From: Candidatus Scybalocola faecavium
GTDB lineage: Bacteria; Bacillota; Clostridia; Lachnospirales; Lachnospiraceae
Direction: 5' to 3'
DNA: 64,000 nt
NCBI GenBank assembly: GCA_018713145.1
Contig: DVFP01000021.1
Span: 1 to 64,000, forward strand
The position numbers and the translations under genes are program-made. Below are positions 40,353-49,529 of the stretch, in pieces. Within the stretch, counting starts at the first letter, position 1. Each line of letters starts with the position of its first letter. The notes beneath the pieces were generated by a model that saw only the letters and a list, made by a program, of their open reading frames with translations, made no database searches and had not been told where the DNA came from.

Positions 40353-40383
40353 TTGACCTTTGTGTTGCACAAAGGTTTATAAT
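40353..40383 (+). promoter_or_regulatory. MerR-type promoter (19-bp spacer with dyad) of the lipoprotein gene
   Basis: TTGACC (40353-40358) and TATAAT (40378-40383) are 19 bp apart, the long spacing that MerR regulators correct by DNA untwisting. The spacer holds the perfect dyad CCTTTGTG-TTG-CACAAAGG (40357-40375). It reads toward the lipoprotein gene at 40442. Confidence 0.82.
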
Positions 40384-40385
40384 TC

Positions 40386-40414
40386 ATTTTAGCATTGGAT
40401 ATGCAGAAAATCAA
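40386..40414 (-). promoter_or_regulatory. Divergent promoter of the merR-like gene
   Basis: Minus-strand TTGATT (40414-40409), 17 bp, TAAAAT (40391-40386). Its transcript would start next to the MerR dyad, which would allow autorepression. Confidence 0.5.
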
Positions 40415-40441
40415 TATTAATATAGGTATGGAGGAATTGGA

Positions 40442-41110
40442 ATGAAGAAAATTGTTTCACTTGCATTTACTTTGATGTTAGGTTGTTTTATGTTGACTGG
40501 ATGTTCAGACAAGGCGGAGCCATTTACCCAAAAAGAGTATACGGCGGATCCTGGGGAAATCACAGGGATTAACATTGATGTGAGGGACAGACAGATTCAA
40601 GTATCCCTGTCTCAGGATGATCAGATCCGTATTTCTTATTATGAAAACAGCAAAGAAGCTTATGATATTGGTGTTTCTGATGGGAATATATTAACCATGA
40701 CCAGCGCGGATAATAAAGAGTGGACCGACTATATAGGCGGAAAGCCTTCGGATGAAAACCGAAAAATCAAGCTTCTGATTCCGGATGCCCTTTTAGACAC
40801 CCTGACACTGTCTACGACAAATGAGGATATATCTCTTCCTTCTTTGACGGTTTCCGGAAGTATCAGTCTTTCCTCTAATGGGGGAAATATTGACTTTGAA
40901 AGCCTGGGCGTGGGCAGTGATCTGACATTGAATGTAAAAAACGGAAATATTTCCGGAGCCGTGGCGGGAAGTTATGAGGAATTTGCTATTTGGTCTGAAA
41001 GCAAAAAAGGAGAGAGTAACCTTCCAGGAAATAAAGACACTGGAGAAAAGACACTGAATGTAACCAGTAATAACGGTGATGTGAATATTGATTTTACAGG
41101 AGCAGATTGA
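40442..41110 (+). CDS. DUF4097-like lipoprotein
   Basis: A 222-residue lipoprotein with a signal peptide ending in the lipobox LTGC (Cys at residue 21). The mature part shows the repeated beta pattern of DUF4097/adhesin-like proteins (LLIPDALLDTLTLSTTNEDISLPSLTVSGSISLSSNGGNIDFESLGVGSDLTLNVKNGNIS split into short strands of about ten residues), which forms a right-handed beta solenoid. The function is unknown, perhaps sensing or protecting the envelope. ATG 40442 follows GGAGGAATTGGA. It is under the MerR-type promoter at 40353 and probably responds to the ligand of that regulator. Confidence 0.8.
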   Translation: MKKIVSLAFTLMLGCFMLTGCSDKAEPFTQKEYTADPGEITGINIDVRDRQIQVSLSQDDQIRISYYENSKEAYDIGVSDGNILTMTSADNKEWTDYIGGKPSDENRKIKLLIPDALLDTLTLSTTNEDISLPSLTVSGSISLSSNGGNIDFESLGVGSDLTLNVKNGNISGAVAGSYEEFAIWSESKKGESNLPGNKDTGEKTLNVTSNNGDVNIDFTGAD

Positions 41111-41144
41111 TAAAAACAGCATCTTATAAAAAACAGTACCTTAT

Positions 41145-41197
41145 AAAAACAGCGCCAGCCGCTTCCGGTTTATTGGAAAGCCGCTGGCGCTGTTTTT
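41145..41197 (+). terminator. Terminator after the lipoprotein gene, bidirectional
   Basis: AACAGCGCCAGC and GCTGGCGCTGTT form a 12-bp stem with an inner partly paired loop. A T run follows on the plus strand and an A run precedes, so it can also end the GH3 transcript. Upstream, the string TTATAAAAAACAG is repeated imperfectly three times from 41110. Confidence 0.8.
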
Positions 41198-41205
41198 AGA
41201 TATTT

Positions 41206-43989
41206 TTAAAAGGGACGATTAAAATCTCCGGTTTTAGTAAACCGCAGAGACTTAAGTTCCATACCGGACATGGAGAAATACAGCTTAATATAATGATTTC
41301 TTCCGAAGATGACTCCCAGGTCTAAAGCCTGCTCCTGCCACTGCTTATCAGAGCCGTGGATGTTAAATGTTCCCTTGAGCTGGTTGTCATAAAAGACGGA
41401 GACAGACATTTGAGCCAGTTCCTGAGTATCTTCTTTAGCCTTCATTTGGGCAGATAATTGATAGATTCCGGGAATATCACAGGTAATACCAAAAACCTCT
41501 GTATGTCCCTGGTCTGTAGATACCTGGGACATATCAAGAACTGTGTCCTCTGTGATCTCATGATAAATCACCTGGGCACCGAAATCCATGCTGGACGCCT
41601 GTTCGCCGACAACCGTAAGATCATCCTCCGGTGTGCGGCCGAGATACCGGTCCATAACCGGGGAACGCATGATCACACGGCAGATATTTGCGGCACATCT
41701 CTGGAACTCTCCAAGGGTCGTTTGGCCGGACTGAAGAGATTCCATGGAATTATCTCCCATAGAGTTCGAAGCAGAGTCCGGAACAACCATAAACAGGTCA
41801 TTTTGTGCCCGTACCATAATTCCGGTATTTTTCGGAGATGCTTCTTCCCCTTCCTCATTCATAGGAGCCCACCAGTCGGTCATGACTAAGCCTTCAAAGC
41901 CCCACTGATTTCTTAAAACTTCTGTGACCAGATCATAATTTCCGGCAGTCCAAATGCCGTTAATGCCGCCGTAGGTGGTCATGATGGAGTAGGCGCCGCC
42001 ATCTTTAACAGCCATTTCAAAGCCTTTCAGATAAATCTCCCGAAGGGCTCTTTCAGAAACAACGGCATCCGTCAGGCGGCGGTGATGTTCCTGATTGTTG
42101 CAGGCAAAGTGCTTCACTGTGCCGGTGACCCCTGCATATCCCATGCCTTTGACCTGAGCGGCGGCCATGGTTCCTGTCACATAAGGATCCTCGGAAATAT
42201 ATTCAAAGTTACGGCCGTTTAAAGGATTTCTGTGAATGTTAATGCCAGGCCCCAGCAGTGTGTCAATATGGTTTTTCCTAAGTTCCATGCCTTCCATCTG
42301 ATAAAGCTCTTCTACCAGAGGAATATTAAAGGTACAGCCAAGGCATGTACCGTTTGGCATGGCAAAAGCAGTAGAGCCGCAGTCCATACGGATGCCGGAA
42401 GGACCGTCAGCGCAGCAGCCGGCAGGAATACCAAAATGCTCCAGACTTTCAGTAACGCCGCCAAAGGCTCCTGCGGTTCCCGGAGTTACCTTAGGGCTGC
42501 ACATACCTTCGCCCCGGACGATGCATGTAAGGTCTTCCTTAGAGAGCTGGGCAATAAAAGTATCCATGGAAATCTTTCCGTCATAGACGTCGGCCAGTTT
42601 ATATCCCTGATCACCGGTATAAGCTATATCTGCCGGGCGGGCGTTGATCCTCCGATCTTTTGGGGAAATGGTCCGCAAAGGTGCCGGTTCACTGGATAAA
42701 GTATAGGCGCCGTTTTCAAACACAGGCTTAAACCGGTCAAAGGCCTTAATGGGCGCAAGAGCTTCAGCAAGTTCCTGGGTCACGGTGTTTTCCTGAACGT
42801 GGAAAGTTCCGGCCAGTTGAGTATCTCTGACGCTTGTGCCGGCATAAATGGAGTATTCTCCGGCTTCCAGAACAAAGCAGGATTTATGTCCCGTGGATCC
42901 GCTGTCATCGTAGGAGGCCAGAGCGGACTTTTCAATGGAGAAATGAAGGGTCTGGCTGTCTCCGGGCATAAGCTCCTGAGTCTTTGCGTAGGCTTTTAAT
43001 TCAAGGGCAGGCTTTCCAAGAGCTCCCTGAGGAGCGCTGACATAAAGCTGGATCACTTCCTTGCCTTTATATGTACCGGTATTTTTTACACAAACATCTG
43101 TGGAAATAAGGTTGGCGTCCTCTTTAAAGTCGGTTACCTGTACATCAAAGGTTGTATAAGATAAGCCGAAACCAAAGGGGTATAAGACCGTATCTTTGGC
43201 AAAGGTTTCAAAATACCGATAGCCCACATAAATGTCTTCCTGGTAAACATTTACCCAGTCATCCCCAAAGTTTTTCGTAGACGGATAGTCGTTAATGTCC
43301 CGGGCAATAGTGTCGGTGAGCTTTCCGCAGGGAGAAACATTTCCCACGAGAACGTCTAAGACGCCGTTTCCACCTTCCTGGCCGCCCTGCCATGCATAAA
43401 GCACTGCAGAAGGATCATAAGCCTCCATCCATTTCATATCAATGATATTTCCCACATTTAAGATCACAGCCACCTTTTTAAATGCGCTGCATACCTTTTT
43501 CAGCATATCTTCTTCCACTGGGGTTAAAAGATAACTGCCTTCAGCCACTTTTGTATCCTGATCCTCACCGGCAGTACGGCCGATGATCACCAGGGCTATA
43601 TCGGATGTTTGGGCTGCTTTTGCCACAATATCCTCTGTTAAAGGCATTTCCTCCTGGGACCAGGGTTCCTGTCCCCAGCCGGCGCCTTTGTCAAAGGGAT
43701 GGTCTTTGATCCACTCTTCGTAAATGCCCATAAGCTCTTCATTTAAGCAAATATCCTCACAGCTTTTCAAGGCGTCTAAAATACCGGTCACATAGGTGGT
43801 ATTAACCAGGCCTCCGGAACCGGTGCCGCTTTTATAATAGGAAAAAGCGATGCGCCCAAATACAGATACACGTGTGTTTTTGGTCAGTGGAAGGGTGTTG
43901 TTTTCATTTTTTAACAGGACACATCCTTCCGCAGCGGCCTGCCGTGCCAAAGCTGCATATTTGTCCATATCCAATGTGTACTTTGCCAT
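41206..43989 (-). CDS. Glycoside hydrolase family 3, permuted domain order
   Basis: A 927-residue cytoplasmic GH3 enzyme (beta-glucosidase/xylosidase type). The order is inverted compared with most GH3 proteins: the alpha/beta sandwich (GH3 C domain: AALARQAAAEGCVLLKNENNTLPL, VLYAWQGGQEGGNGVLDVLVG) and the FnIII-like domain (KNTGTYKGKEVIQLYV) come first; the TIM barrel follows from about residue 440 (PAGCCADGPSGIRMD, KHFACNNQEHHR) with the nucleophile Asp in VMTDWWAP near residue 703. Inverted order is known for some ruminal and gut enzymes. A further beta-rich domain of about 130 residues (about 790-927), resembling a carbohydrate-binding module, closes the chain. ATG 43989 follows GGAGGAATACT. 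Confidence 0.93.
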   Translation of the reverse strand: MAKYTLDMDKYAALARQAAAEGCVLLKNENNTLPLTKNTRVSVFGRIAFSYYKSGTGSGGLVNTTYVTGILDALKSCEDICLNEELMGIYEEWIKDHPFDKGAGWGQEPWSQEEMPLTEDIVAKAAQTSDIALVIIGRTAGEDQDTKVAEGSYLLTPVEEDMLKKVCSAFKKVAVILNVGNIIDMKWMEAYDPSAVLYAWQGGQEGGNGVLDVLVGNVSPCGKLTDTIARDINDYPSTKNFGDDWVNVYQEDIYVGYRYFETFAKDTVLYPFGFGLSYTTFDVQVTDFKEDANLISTDVCVKNTGTYKGKEVIQLYVSAPQGALGKPALELKAYAKTQELMPGDSQTLHFSIEKSALASYDDSGSTGHKSCFVLEAGEYSIYAGTSVRDTQLAGTFHVQENTVTQELAEALAPIKAFDRFKPVFENGAYTLSSEPAPLRTISPKDRRINARPADIAYTGDQGYKLADVYDGKISMDTFIAQLSKEDLTCIVRGEGMCSPKVTPGTAGAFGGVTESLEHFGIPAGCCADGPSGIRMDCGSTAFAMPNGTCLGCTFNIPLVEELYQMEGMELRKNHIDTLLGPGINIHRNPLNGRNFEYISEDPYVTGTMAAAQVKGMGYAGVTGTVKHFACNNQEHHRRLTDAVVSERALREIYLKGFEMAVKDGGAYSIMTTYGGINGIWTAGNYDLVTEVLRNQWGFEGLVMTDWWAPMNEEGEEASPKNTGIMVRAQNDLFMVVPDSASNSMGDNSMESLQSGQTTLGEFQRCAANICRVIMRSPVMDRYLGRTPEDDLTVVGEQASSMDFGAQVIYHEITEDTVLDMSQVSTDQGHTEVFGITCDIPGIYQLSAQMKAKEDTQELAQMSVSVFYDNQLKGTFNIHGSDKQWQEQALDLGVIFGRNHYIKLYFSMSGMELKSLRFTKTGDFNRPF

Positions 43990-44111
43990 AGTATTCCTCC
44001 ATCATTTATGTCCTGAAATTTTCGGACAGATTTGCATGATTAGTATAGCACACCCCGGTCAAGCGCCGCAATCCTATTCTTTACTTAAATATACCGGATA
44101 TGTAACAGGGT

Positions 44112-44145
44112 GTTAGTGTTTACTGGCTTGCCAGTAAACACTAAC
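44112..44145. repeat. 34-bp perfect palindrome after the AEC transporter gene
   Basis: GTTAGTGTTTACTGGC (44112-44127), a TT centre, GCCAGTAAACACTAAC (44130-44145): a 16-bp perfect inverted repeat with a two-base loop. No T run follows on either strand, so it is not a standard terminator. It lies 8 bases after the stop of the AEC gene. Confidence 0.85.
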
Positions 44146-44153
44146 AACAGCGG

Positions 44154-45077
44154 CTACACCATGTAAAGGGTGACCATTAAAGGCATGGTAACGATGCACA
44201 CCAGGGTGGTGAGCACATTAATAGAGCTGGCATAGGCGGCGTCCTGGTGATAGATCTGAGCCATTTGGGTCACAGTCACCGCTGACGGGGTGATGACAGC
44301 CAGAAGGCTGATCAGCAGGATGGTCTGGGTGTTCTCCATAGGGATCACAGCGGCTAAAAGCCGCAGGGCGATCAGGACGATGCCGGGGAGAAGGATCATT
44401 TTTAAAAAGGTAATCAGATAGATCCGTTTATTGGAAAAGACTTCTTTCCACCGGACAGCCCCTAAAAGCATGCCGATCATGATCATACTTACCGGACCGA
44501 TCAGGGAGGCCAGAGAATCTAAAGTATCGGACAGAATGGAGGGCAGGGAAATCTGTCCCAGGAAAAGCACCATGCCAATAATAATGGAAATAAGATTAAT
44601 ATTGGTGAGGATTTTTTTCAGATTGATCCCGGCCTTTCCCTGCATAAGTGACTGGCCGTGGGTCCACATGATCACCATCTGGACGCACAAAAACGCGCTG
44701 GCATAGATCACCCACTCTTTTCCCAGGACCGCAGTAACCAGGGGGATAATAAGATTTCCCGAATTAGAGTAAATCAGTGACGCCTTTTCCACCCGGCCCA
44801 GCTTCCAGATCTTCTGACAGATAAAAGTTATAAGAAACAGAAGGATATGGATGAAAATGGCAGCGCCTACAGCCAGAAGAAATCCATCCCGTATTTGTGG
44901 GGAATAGTCGATCTGGAAGGCGTTAATAATGACGCATGGCAGGATAATATAAATAGAAATAACAGATAAGGTCTGACTTTCCCCGGAGCAAAGAAGGCCA
45001 AGCTTTACCAGTGCGTATCCGCAGCCCATCATTAAAAAAAGAATAATGATCTGGCGGGTCAAGAGCAGTGGGATCAT
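44154..45077 (-). CDS. AEC family transporter
   Basis: A 307-residue, ten-helix carrier of the auxin efflux carrier family. In bacteria these proteins move malate, malonate or other organic acids. The characteristic N-terminal segment (LFLMMGCGYALVKLGLLC), the central AIYSNSGN-type motif (LIYSNSGNLIIPLV, about residues 102-115) and the second-half SVTVTQMA-type motif (TPSAVTVTQMAQIY) mark the two inverted repeats. ATG 45077 follows AAGGAGGTAATTTTCCT. It stands alone; the substrate is unknown. Confidence 0.88.
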   Translation of the reverse strand: MIPLLLTRQIIILFLMMGCGYALVKLGLLCSGESQTLSVISIYIILPCVIINAFQIDYSPQIRDGFLLAVGAAIFIHILLFLITFICQKIWKLGRVEKASLIYSNSGNLIIPLVTAVLGKEWVIYASAFLCVQMVIMWTHGQSLMQGKAGINLKKILTNINLISIIIGMVLFLGQISLPSILSDTLDSLASLIGPVSMIMIGMLLGAVRWKEVFSNKRIYLITFLKMILLPGIVLIALRLLAAVIPMENTQTILLISLLAVITPSAVTVTQMAQIYHQDAAYASSINVLTTLVCIVTMPLMVTLYMV

Positions 45078-45180
45078 AGGAAAATTACCTCCTTAAAGTT
45101 TCGTTGTCGCAGGTATAACCGATGCCTATGAGGCTATTATATCATGTCCGCTGTCTCTGTCCAAAGAAAATCTTTTAATT

Positions 45181-45246
45181 ATAAATGTGAAGTGATATAC
45201 TGATGATATAGCTTCACGGCAGCCGGAAAAACCTGCTGTTTCCGGC
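45181..45246 (+). promoter_or_regulatory. Leader region of the ABC-F gene
   Basis: A weak promoter with TATACT (45195-45200) lies about 90 bases before the start. GCCGGAAA (45222-45229) and TTTCCGGC (45239-45246) form an 8-bp hairpin. Leaders of antibiotic-resistance ABC-F genes often contain attenuators, but no leader peptide was found here. Confidence 0.4.
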
Positions 45247-45294
45247 GTAAGGAAGAATAACAGGAAAGATGGTGCATCCAAAAGAGGAATACTT

Positions 45295-47154
45295 ATGCTT
45301 TATAAAATGAACGACGTAACATTAAGCGCCGGGGGAGAAACGATCCTGGATCATGTGGATTTTTTCATCCGGGGCAATGAAAAAATTGCCGTGGTCGGAC
45401 GCAATGGAGCGGGAAAGTCTACACTGCTGAAAGTCATCTGTGGAGAACTGACGCCGGACCGGGATGACCGGCGGTTTGAGCCGGGAATTTACAAATCCAG
45501 AAATGTAACAGTAGGGATGCTTTCCCAAAATGTGTTTCATGAGCCCCAGATGACCCTGGAGGCTTATTTGGACCAGCGATTAAAGGCCCTGGGACAGGAA
45601 TATGAGGCAGCCATGGCGTATAAGCAGGCATTTGACCGGAGTCTGACCCGCCTGGGATTTTTAGTGGAGGATCAGGCCCGAAAACTGGAAGATTTTTCCG
45701 GGGGACAGCAGACAAAGCTGGCGTTGATCTTTCTTTTCCTGGAAAAACCGGATATTCTCCTTTTAGATGAGCCAACCAATCATCTGGATATGGAAGCTTT
45801 GGAATGGCTGGAGGAAAACATCCGCTCCTACGAAAAGGCAGTAGTCATGGTCAGCCATGACCGGTTTTTCCTGGATCAGACCGCCCAGATCGTCTATGAG
45901 CTGAGCCGGGGGAAGCTGACCCGGTATGTGGGGAATTATAGTCAGTACCGGACCCAGAAGCTTAAAAATATGGAGCAGGAGAAAAAGGCCTATGAGCGGC
46001 AGCAGGCGGAAATCGCCAGACAAAATGAGCTGATCCGCCGGTTTAAAAACAAGCCTAAGAAAGCGGCTTTTGCCCGCTCCCGGAAGAAAATGCTGGAGCG
46101 GATGAAGCTGATTCCCAAGCCTGTGGGGGAGGAGGGGCATATTTTTACCGGGGAGATCCTTCCGGAGCGCCGGGGAAATAAATGGGTCATGGAGTGCGAC
46201 CATTTAGTCCTTGGATATGACCAGCCTCTGCTGGATCTGTCCTGGCGTCTGCGCCGGGGACAGAAGGTAGGGCTTATCGGGCCTAACGGCGCGGGAAAGA
46301 CCACTTTTTTAAAGACCTTAACCGGGCAGATCGAGCCATTGGCGGGAAAGTATAGCTTAGGCAGTGATATTTCCGTGGGATATTTTGATCAGAAAAGCGC
46401 CCAGATCGTTTCTGAAAAAACAGTGGCCGACCATTTTTATGACCAGTTTCCGTCACTGACTAAAAAGGAGGTTTATCAGACTCTGGGGGCCTATCTTTTA
46501 GGAGGCAGTATGGCTTCCCGGAGAGTGTGCGATCTGTCCGGAGGTGAAAAGGCCCGTCTGGTCCTTTGCGAGCTCCTTCAGAGCCGGCCAAATTTCCTTG
46601 TGCTGGATGAGCCGACCAACCATATGGATATTCCGGCTAAGGAAACGTTAGAGTCTGCCTTTAAGGCCTACAAGGGGACCATCCTTTTTGTGTCTCATGA
46701 CCGGTACTTTATTTCCCAGGTGGCGGATGCCCTTCTGATCTTTGAAGACCAGAAGGCTCGGTATTATCCTTTTGGATATAACCATTATGTCCAGAGGAAG
46801 CAGTCCATGGCCGGAGGCGATGGGGATCTGAGAGCCAGGCTGGATGCTCAGGAGGCAGCTATGATCGCCGGACTTCGGGCTGTGCCTGAGGCAGAGCGCC
46901 ATCAGCTTCGGGAGATTGGAACCCAGGAAGCCTACGAGGACTGGCAGATGCGCCTCGCCCTGGAGGATATGGCCCAGTGCCAGGCCAAGGCAGAGGCCCT
47001 TTGGGAAAGACTGTGTGAGTGTTGGGATGAAAGGTCAAAGGCCATGTATGAGGAAGCGGCGGCCCGGTGGCAGGAGGCCTGCCTTCACTGGTATGACGTT
47101 TACCTGGAAACAGAGCCGAGGGAGGAAAATGATGAAGAAGATCCAAATACCTGA
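45295..47154 (+). CDS. ABC-F family ATPase
   Basis: A 619-residue soluble protein with two nucleotide-binding domains and no membrane segments. NBD1 has Walker A GRNGAGKST, signature FSGGQQTKL and Walker B ILLLDEPTNHLD; NBD2 has GPNGAGKTT, LSGGEKARL and FLVLDEPTNHMD. The linker between (about residues 220-290, rich in Lys/Arg) is the arm that enters the ribosome E site. The chain ends with about 100 charged, coiled-coil residues. ABC-F proteins regulate translation or protect the ribosome from antibiotics; which applies here is not clear. ATG 45295 follows AGAGGAATACTT. It overlaps the CCA gene by 23 bases. Confidence 0.92.
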   Translation: MLYKMNDVTLSAGGETILDHVDFFIRGNEKIAVVGRNGAGKSTLLKVICGELTPDRDDRRFEPGIYKSRNVTVGMLSQNVFHEPQMTLEAYLDQRLKALGQEYEAAMAYKQAFDRSLTRLGFLVEDQARKLEDFSGGQQTKLALIFLFLEKPDILLLDEPTNHLDMEALEWLEENIRSYEKAVVMVSHDRFFLDQTAQIVYELSRGKLTRYVGNYSQYRTQKLKNMEQEKKAYERQQAEIARQNELIRRFKNKPKKAAFARSRKKMLERMKLIPKPVGEEGHIFTGEILPERRGNKWVMECDHLVLGYDQPLLDLSWRLRRGQKVGLIGPNGAGKTTFLKTLTGQIEPLAGKYSLGSDISVGYFDQKSAQIVSEKTVADHFYDQFPSLTKKEVYQTLGAYLLGGSMASRRVCDLSGGEKARLVLCELLQSRPNFLVLDEPTNHMDIPAKETLESAFKAYKGTILFVSHDRYFISQVADALLIFEDQKARYYPFGYNHYVQRKQSMAGGDGDLRARLDAQEAAMIAGLRAVPEAERHQLREIGTQEAYEDWQMRLALEDMAQCQAKAEALWERLCECWDERSKAMYEEAAARWQEACLHWYDVYLETEPREENDEEDPNT

Positions 47155-48517
47155 AAAAGTGGCATATATTATAAGAAATCTGGAGGAAAATGGCTATGAG
47201 GCTTATGCGGTTGGAGGCTGTGTTCGGGACAGTCTTTTGGGACGGGAACCTGGAGACTGGGATATTACCACTTCCGCAGCTCCATGGCAGGTCAAGGCAG
47301 TATTTCCCCGGACCATTGATACAGGGATCCAGCACGGGACAGTGACAGTGATGCTGGATAAGGAGGGCTTTGAGGTGACCACTTATCGCATTGACGGGGA
47401 GTATGAGGACAGCAGACATCCGAAAAATGTTTCCTTTACTTCAAATTTAAAGGAAGATCTGGCCCGACGGGATTTTACCATTAATGCCATGGCTTATAAT
47501 CCCGGTACAGGTATTGTGGATCTGTACGGGGGCATGGAGGATCTGGAGAAAAAGATCATCCGGTGCGTTGGCACTCCGGATCACCGGTTTGACGAGGATG
47601 CCCTGCGGATGATGCGGGCCGTGCGTTTTGCGGCTCAGCTGGATTTTGATGTGGAGGCGGACACCGCCCGGGCAGTCCGTAAAAAGGCACGATCTTTAAA
47701 AAAGATCAGTGCGGAGCGTATTGCCGCAGAACTGGTTAAGCTGGTAACATCCCCTCATCCGGAAAAACTGCATTTGGCCTGGGAGCTGGGCATTACCGGG
47801 GTGATCCTGCCGGAGTATGACCAGATCGTAGGTGTGGAGCAAAATACCCCAAATCATATTTATACAGTAGATGTGCATACTTTAAAAGCTATGGAAAATA
47901 TCCAGCCGGATCCGGTGCTGCGGCTGACCATGCTGTTTCATGATCTGGGAAAGCCTGCTGTGAAAAAGACCCTTTACGGCCGGGACATTTTTTACCGTCA
48001 TCCCGAGGTCAGCGCCAGGATGGCAAAGGATATATTAAAACGGTTAAAAATGGACAATGCTACCACGGACAAGGTGGTGCGCCTTGTAAAGTGGCACGGC
48101 CTTAAGTATGATGCCACACCGGTTCATGTGCGCCGGGCCCTGAACCGGGTGGGGGACGATCTTTTTGAGGATTTTATTAAAGTTCAGCGGGCCGATGTTA
48201 TGGCAAAAAGTCCTTCTGTGATCTTAAGAAAGCTGGAGCTTTTAGATGAAAAGGAAAAAATCTACCATGAGATTCTTGAGTCCGGCCAGTGCTACTGTAT
48301 AAAAATGCTGGCAGTCAACGGCCGTGACCTGATCTCAGAAGGCATTGCCCCGGGACCTTTACTGGGAGCAGTTTTAGACCGTCTTACAGAGCGGGTCATT
48401 GACGATCCGGCACTGAACATAAAGGAGACCCTTTTAAAGCTGGCTATGAAAGAAAAGGATAGTCCGGACATTTTTGAACCTAAAAAGGAATTTTTTTGGG
48501 AGGAGACAGGAAAGTAA
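47132..48517 (+). CDS. cca: CCA tRNA nucleotidyltransferase
   Basis: A 461-residue class II enzyme that adds the 3' CCA to tRNAs. The catalytic head shows VGGCVRDSLLGREPGDWDITTSA, which includes the metal-binding D-x-D, and the RRDFTINAMAY motif with the nucleotide-selecting EDxxR region as DEDALRMMRAVRFA. An HD-like segment (LFHDLGKP, residues about 275-282) follows, as in many bacterial CCA enzymes. ATG 47132 has GGAGG six bases upstream; ATG 47129 is too near the site and the frame open to 46916 lies in the ABC-F gene. The enzyme is needed because the tRNAs at 5069-5337 do not encode CCA. Confidence 0.95.
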   Translation: MKKIQIPEKVAYIIRNLEENGYEAYAVGGCVRDSLLGREPGDWDITTSAAPWQVKAVFPRTIDTGIQHGTVTVMLDKEGFEVTTYRIDGEYEDSRHPKNVSFTSNLKEDLARRDFTINAMAYNPGTGIVDLYGGMEDLEKKIIRCVGTPDHRFDEDALRMMRAVRFAAQLDFDVEADTARAVRKKARSLKKISAERIAAELVKLVTSPHPEKLHLAWELGITGVILPEYDQIVGVEQNTPNHIYTVDVHTLKAMENIQPDPVLRLTMLFHDLGKPAVKKTLYGRDIFYRHPEVSARMAKDILKRLKMDNATTDKVVRLVKWHGLKYDATPVHVRRALNRVGDDLFEDFIKVQRADVMAKSPSVILRKLELLDEKEKIYHEILESGQCYCIKMLAVNGRDLISEGIAPGPLLGAVLDRLTERVIDDPALNIKETLLKLAMKEKDSPDIFEPKKEFFWEETGK

Positions 48518-49494
48518 TGAAGATTGGAACCATTGGCACAGGAGACATTGCGGATAAGATTATTGAAAATATTCAAAAGACGAAACACCTGGAATGCGGG
48601 GCAGTGTATTCCCGGAGCCGGGAGAAGGGAGAGGCCCTGGCAAAAAAGCGGGGCATCCCTAAGGTCTATACAGATCTGGAGGCTATGATGGAAGATGATG
48701 AAATTGACATGATCTACATTGCCTCTCCTAACAGCCTTCATTATGAACAGGCGCTTATGGCCCTGGAACACGGGAAACATGTGCTGTGTGAAAAGCCCAT
48801 GACACCCTCCTATGACCAGACCCGGGCCCTGTTTGACCTGGCAGTTAAAAAGGGACTGTTTTGCTTTGAGGCCGTGACTATTGGCCATGCGCCAAACTTC
48901 CGCCTGGTAAAAGAGCATTTAAAGGATGTAGGGCGGGTGCGTCTTGTGCTTTGCTCCTACAGCCAGTATTCTTCCCGGTACACGCTTTTAAAAGAGGGCA
49001 CAGTGACCAATGTTTTTGACCCGGCATTTTGCGGCGGCGCGCTGATGGATATAAATTATTATAATATTTATGAAGTGACTGCCCTGTTTGGACGACCTCA
49101 GACGGTGGCTTATTATCCCAATCTTTATGAAAACGGAGTGGACACTTCCGGCATTCTTATTATGACTTATCCGGATTTTGTGTGCCAGTGTACCGGGGCT
49201 AAGGACACCTGGGGCGTCAACAGTGTTCAGATCCAGGGGGAGGACGGCTATATTTATGTGGAAGGGAGCACAAATGCCAGCGGTCCGGTGCGGGTGGTGA
49301 CCCGGGAGCAGGAGGCCGTGTATGATCATCAGCCGGATGGTCATCAGTGGTATTATGAGCTTTTAAGTCTGGATGAGATCATTGGCGCCATGGATATGGA
49401 CCGGTGCCGGGAGCTGATGCAGGCCAGCCTGGATACAGCCTGGGTTTTAGAGCAGGCCAGAAATCCCAGATCGTCAAAGGATTTTTGTATGTAA
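48517..49494 (+). CDS. Gfo/Idh/MocA family oxidoreductase
   Basis: A 325-residue NAD(P)-dependent dehydrogenase. The Rossmann N-terminus is MKIGTIGTGDIADKI, and the signature EHGKHVLCEKPMT (about residues 85-97) with the catalytic Lys is present. The C-terminal substrate domain contains CGGALMDINYYNIYEVTALFG and ends with the family helix ELMQASLDTAWVLEQARNP. It probably acts on a sugar or inositol-type substrate; the product cannot be told. ATG 48517 overlaps the cca stop (TAATG), with GGAGGAGACAGGAAAG in front. Confidence 0.9.
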   Translation: MKIGTIGTGDIADKIIENIQKTKHLECGAVYSRSREKGEALAKKRGIPKVYTDLEAMMEDDEIDMIYIASPNSLHYEQALMALEHGKHVLCEKPMTPSYDQTRALFDLAVKKGLFCFEAVTIGHAPNFRLVKEHLKDVGRVRLVLCSYSQYSSRYTLLKEGTVTNVFDPAFCGGALMDINYYNIYEVTALFGRPQTVAYYPNLYENGVDTSGILIMTYPDFVCQCTGAKDTWGVNSVQIQGEDGYIYVEGSTNASGPVRVVTREQEAVYDHQPDGHQWYYELLSLDEIIGAMDMDRCRELMQASLDTAWVLEQARNPRSSKDFCM

Positions 49495-49529
49495 CCAAAC
49501 GGAATGGCTATGATAATGGTGGGGTTTTT

